DNA from: Methylobacteriaceae bacterium
GTDB taxonomy: Bacteria; Pseudomonadota; Alphaproteobacteria; Rhizobiales; Beijerinckiaceae
DNA length: 13,634 nucleotides
Assembly: GCA_031272615.1 (NCBI GenBank)
Contig: JAISTL010000124.1
Location: forward strand, 1-13,634
Reading direction: 5' to 3'
Shown here: positions 13,349-13,634 of the stretch, in pieces
How the letters are laid out: each line of letters opens with the position of its first letter
How positions within the stretch are numbered: the stretch's first letter is position 1
Notes under the pieces: generated by a model
The model's input: the letters and a program-made list of their open reading frames with translations, nothing else
What the model was told of the DNA's origin: nothing
The model's database searches: none
Translations under genes and position numbers: made by a program

Positions 13349-13539
13349 TTTTGTATCACGGCTCATCCGTGGCGGTTGAACGGCCGGACTTGGCGTATGC
13401 CCGGGCGATGACCGATTTCGGCAGAGGCTTCTATACCACGCCGCTGAAGGATCAAGCCATTCCGAAATCCGCCGGGGCGTATCGTGAATGCATTGCCGGA
13501 GCGACGGCTATCTCGCCGAGGAACTGCGCCTGGAGCTGA
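13345..13539 (+). pseudogene. Truncated DUF3990 protein (possible ADP-ribosyltransferase-like toxin remnant)
   Basis: The first ~38 residues (ILYHGSSVAVERPDL, then DFGRGFYTT and LKDQA) match the start of DUF3990 proteins, which share the LYHGS and DFG-GFY motifs with ADP-ribosyltransferase-like folds. After residue 38 the family similarity stops and the frame ends at 64 codons, about half or less of what I expect for the family. No other frame continues the domain recognisably. A different frame (13488-13562) ends in a leucine/glutamate-rich tail (GYLAEELRLELNRAETRT) of unknown origin. It overlaps DUF3791 by 4 nt. It is probably a decayed or rearranged toxin-like gene; a short functional variant cannot be excluded. 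Confidence 0.65.
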
Positions 13540-13562
13540 ACCGTGCGGAAACCCGCACGTAA

Positions 13563-13634
13563 CCGGCAACCGGGCGCGTCCCACCGCCGGTGCGACACGT
13601 CAACCGGTGGAGTAGGAACGCTCGAACGCTTGTC
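13563..13634. other. End of window, no feature recognised
   Basis: I see no gene or convincing signal in these 72 nt. Just before them a 7-bp hairpin (CGTGCGG/CCGCACG, 13542-13559) without a T-tract follows the DUF3990 remnant. Confidence 0.4.

Noticed and set aside
13542..13559. Hairpin after the DUF3990 remnant as an intrinsic terminator
   Set aside because: The 7-bp stem is followed by no T-tract.

Overview
The window looks like the chromosome of a GC-rich alphaproteobacterium, most like the Rhodospirillales. The main reason is the block of lgt, a MidA-type methyltransferase and pgeF on the minus strand, with a UbiK-type coiled-coil gene and a YbjN-family gene on the plus strand beside it. 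This arrangement is familiar from alphaproteobacteria. The lineage is inferred from gene content and protein similarity recalled from memory, not from a search.

Layout. Positions 1-908 (minus) hold the N-terminal ~300 residues of a threonine-synthase-like PLP enzyme that runs off the left edge. It diverges from a double-hotdog MaoC-type hydratase at 1153-2187, whose predicted promoter sits so close to the ATG that the mRNA may be leaderless. The MaoC gene overlaps pgeF (2162-2929, minus) tail to tail. The compact set lgt -> midA-like -> pgeF (4892 to 2162) reads leftward. ubiK (5097-5357) and a ybjN-family gene (5696-6202) read rightward, separated by a 338-nt AT-richer leader region. From 10767 leftward to 6256 lie five co-oriented genes: a signal-less substrate-binding-like protein of the 4,5-dihydroxyphthalate-decarboxylase type, a YbeM-like amidase, and a complete polar amino acid ABC transporter (binding protein, permease, ATPase). 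They look like an uptake and processing cluster for a nitrogenous compound.

From 11086 rightward the window becomes accessory in character. It contains a small single-pass membrane protein, a CAU-anticodon tRNA (probably tRNA-Ile2) at 11397-11473, a tandem array of three 25-nt perfect palindromes with a 41-bp period plus a partial fourth (11586-11717), a small metallophosphoesterase, a GNAT acetyltransferase, and a DUF3791/DUF3990 pair overlapping by ATGA in which the DUF3990 reading frame is cut short. The strongest unexplained structure is the palindrome array just downstream of the tRNA. The strongest candidate for an undescribed or decayed two-gene system is the DUF3791/DUF3990 pair. No integrase, transposase, rRNA or CRISPR array is visible.
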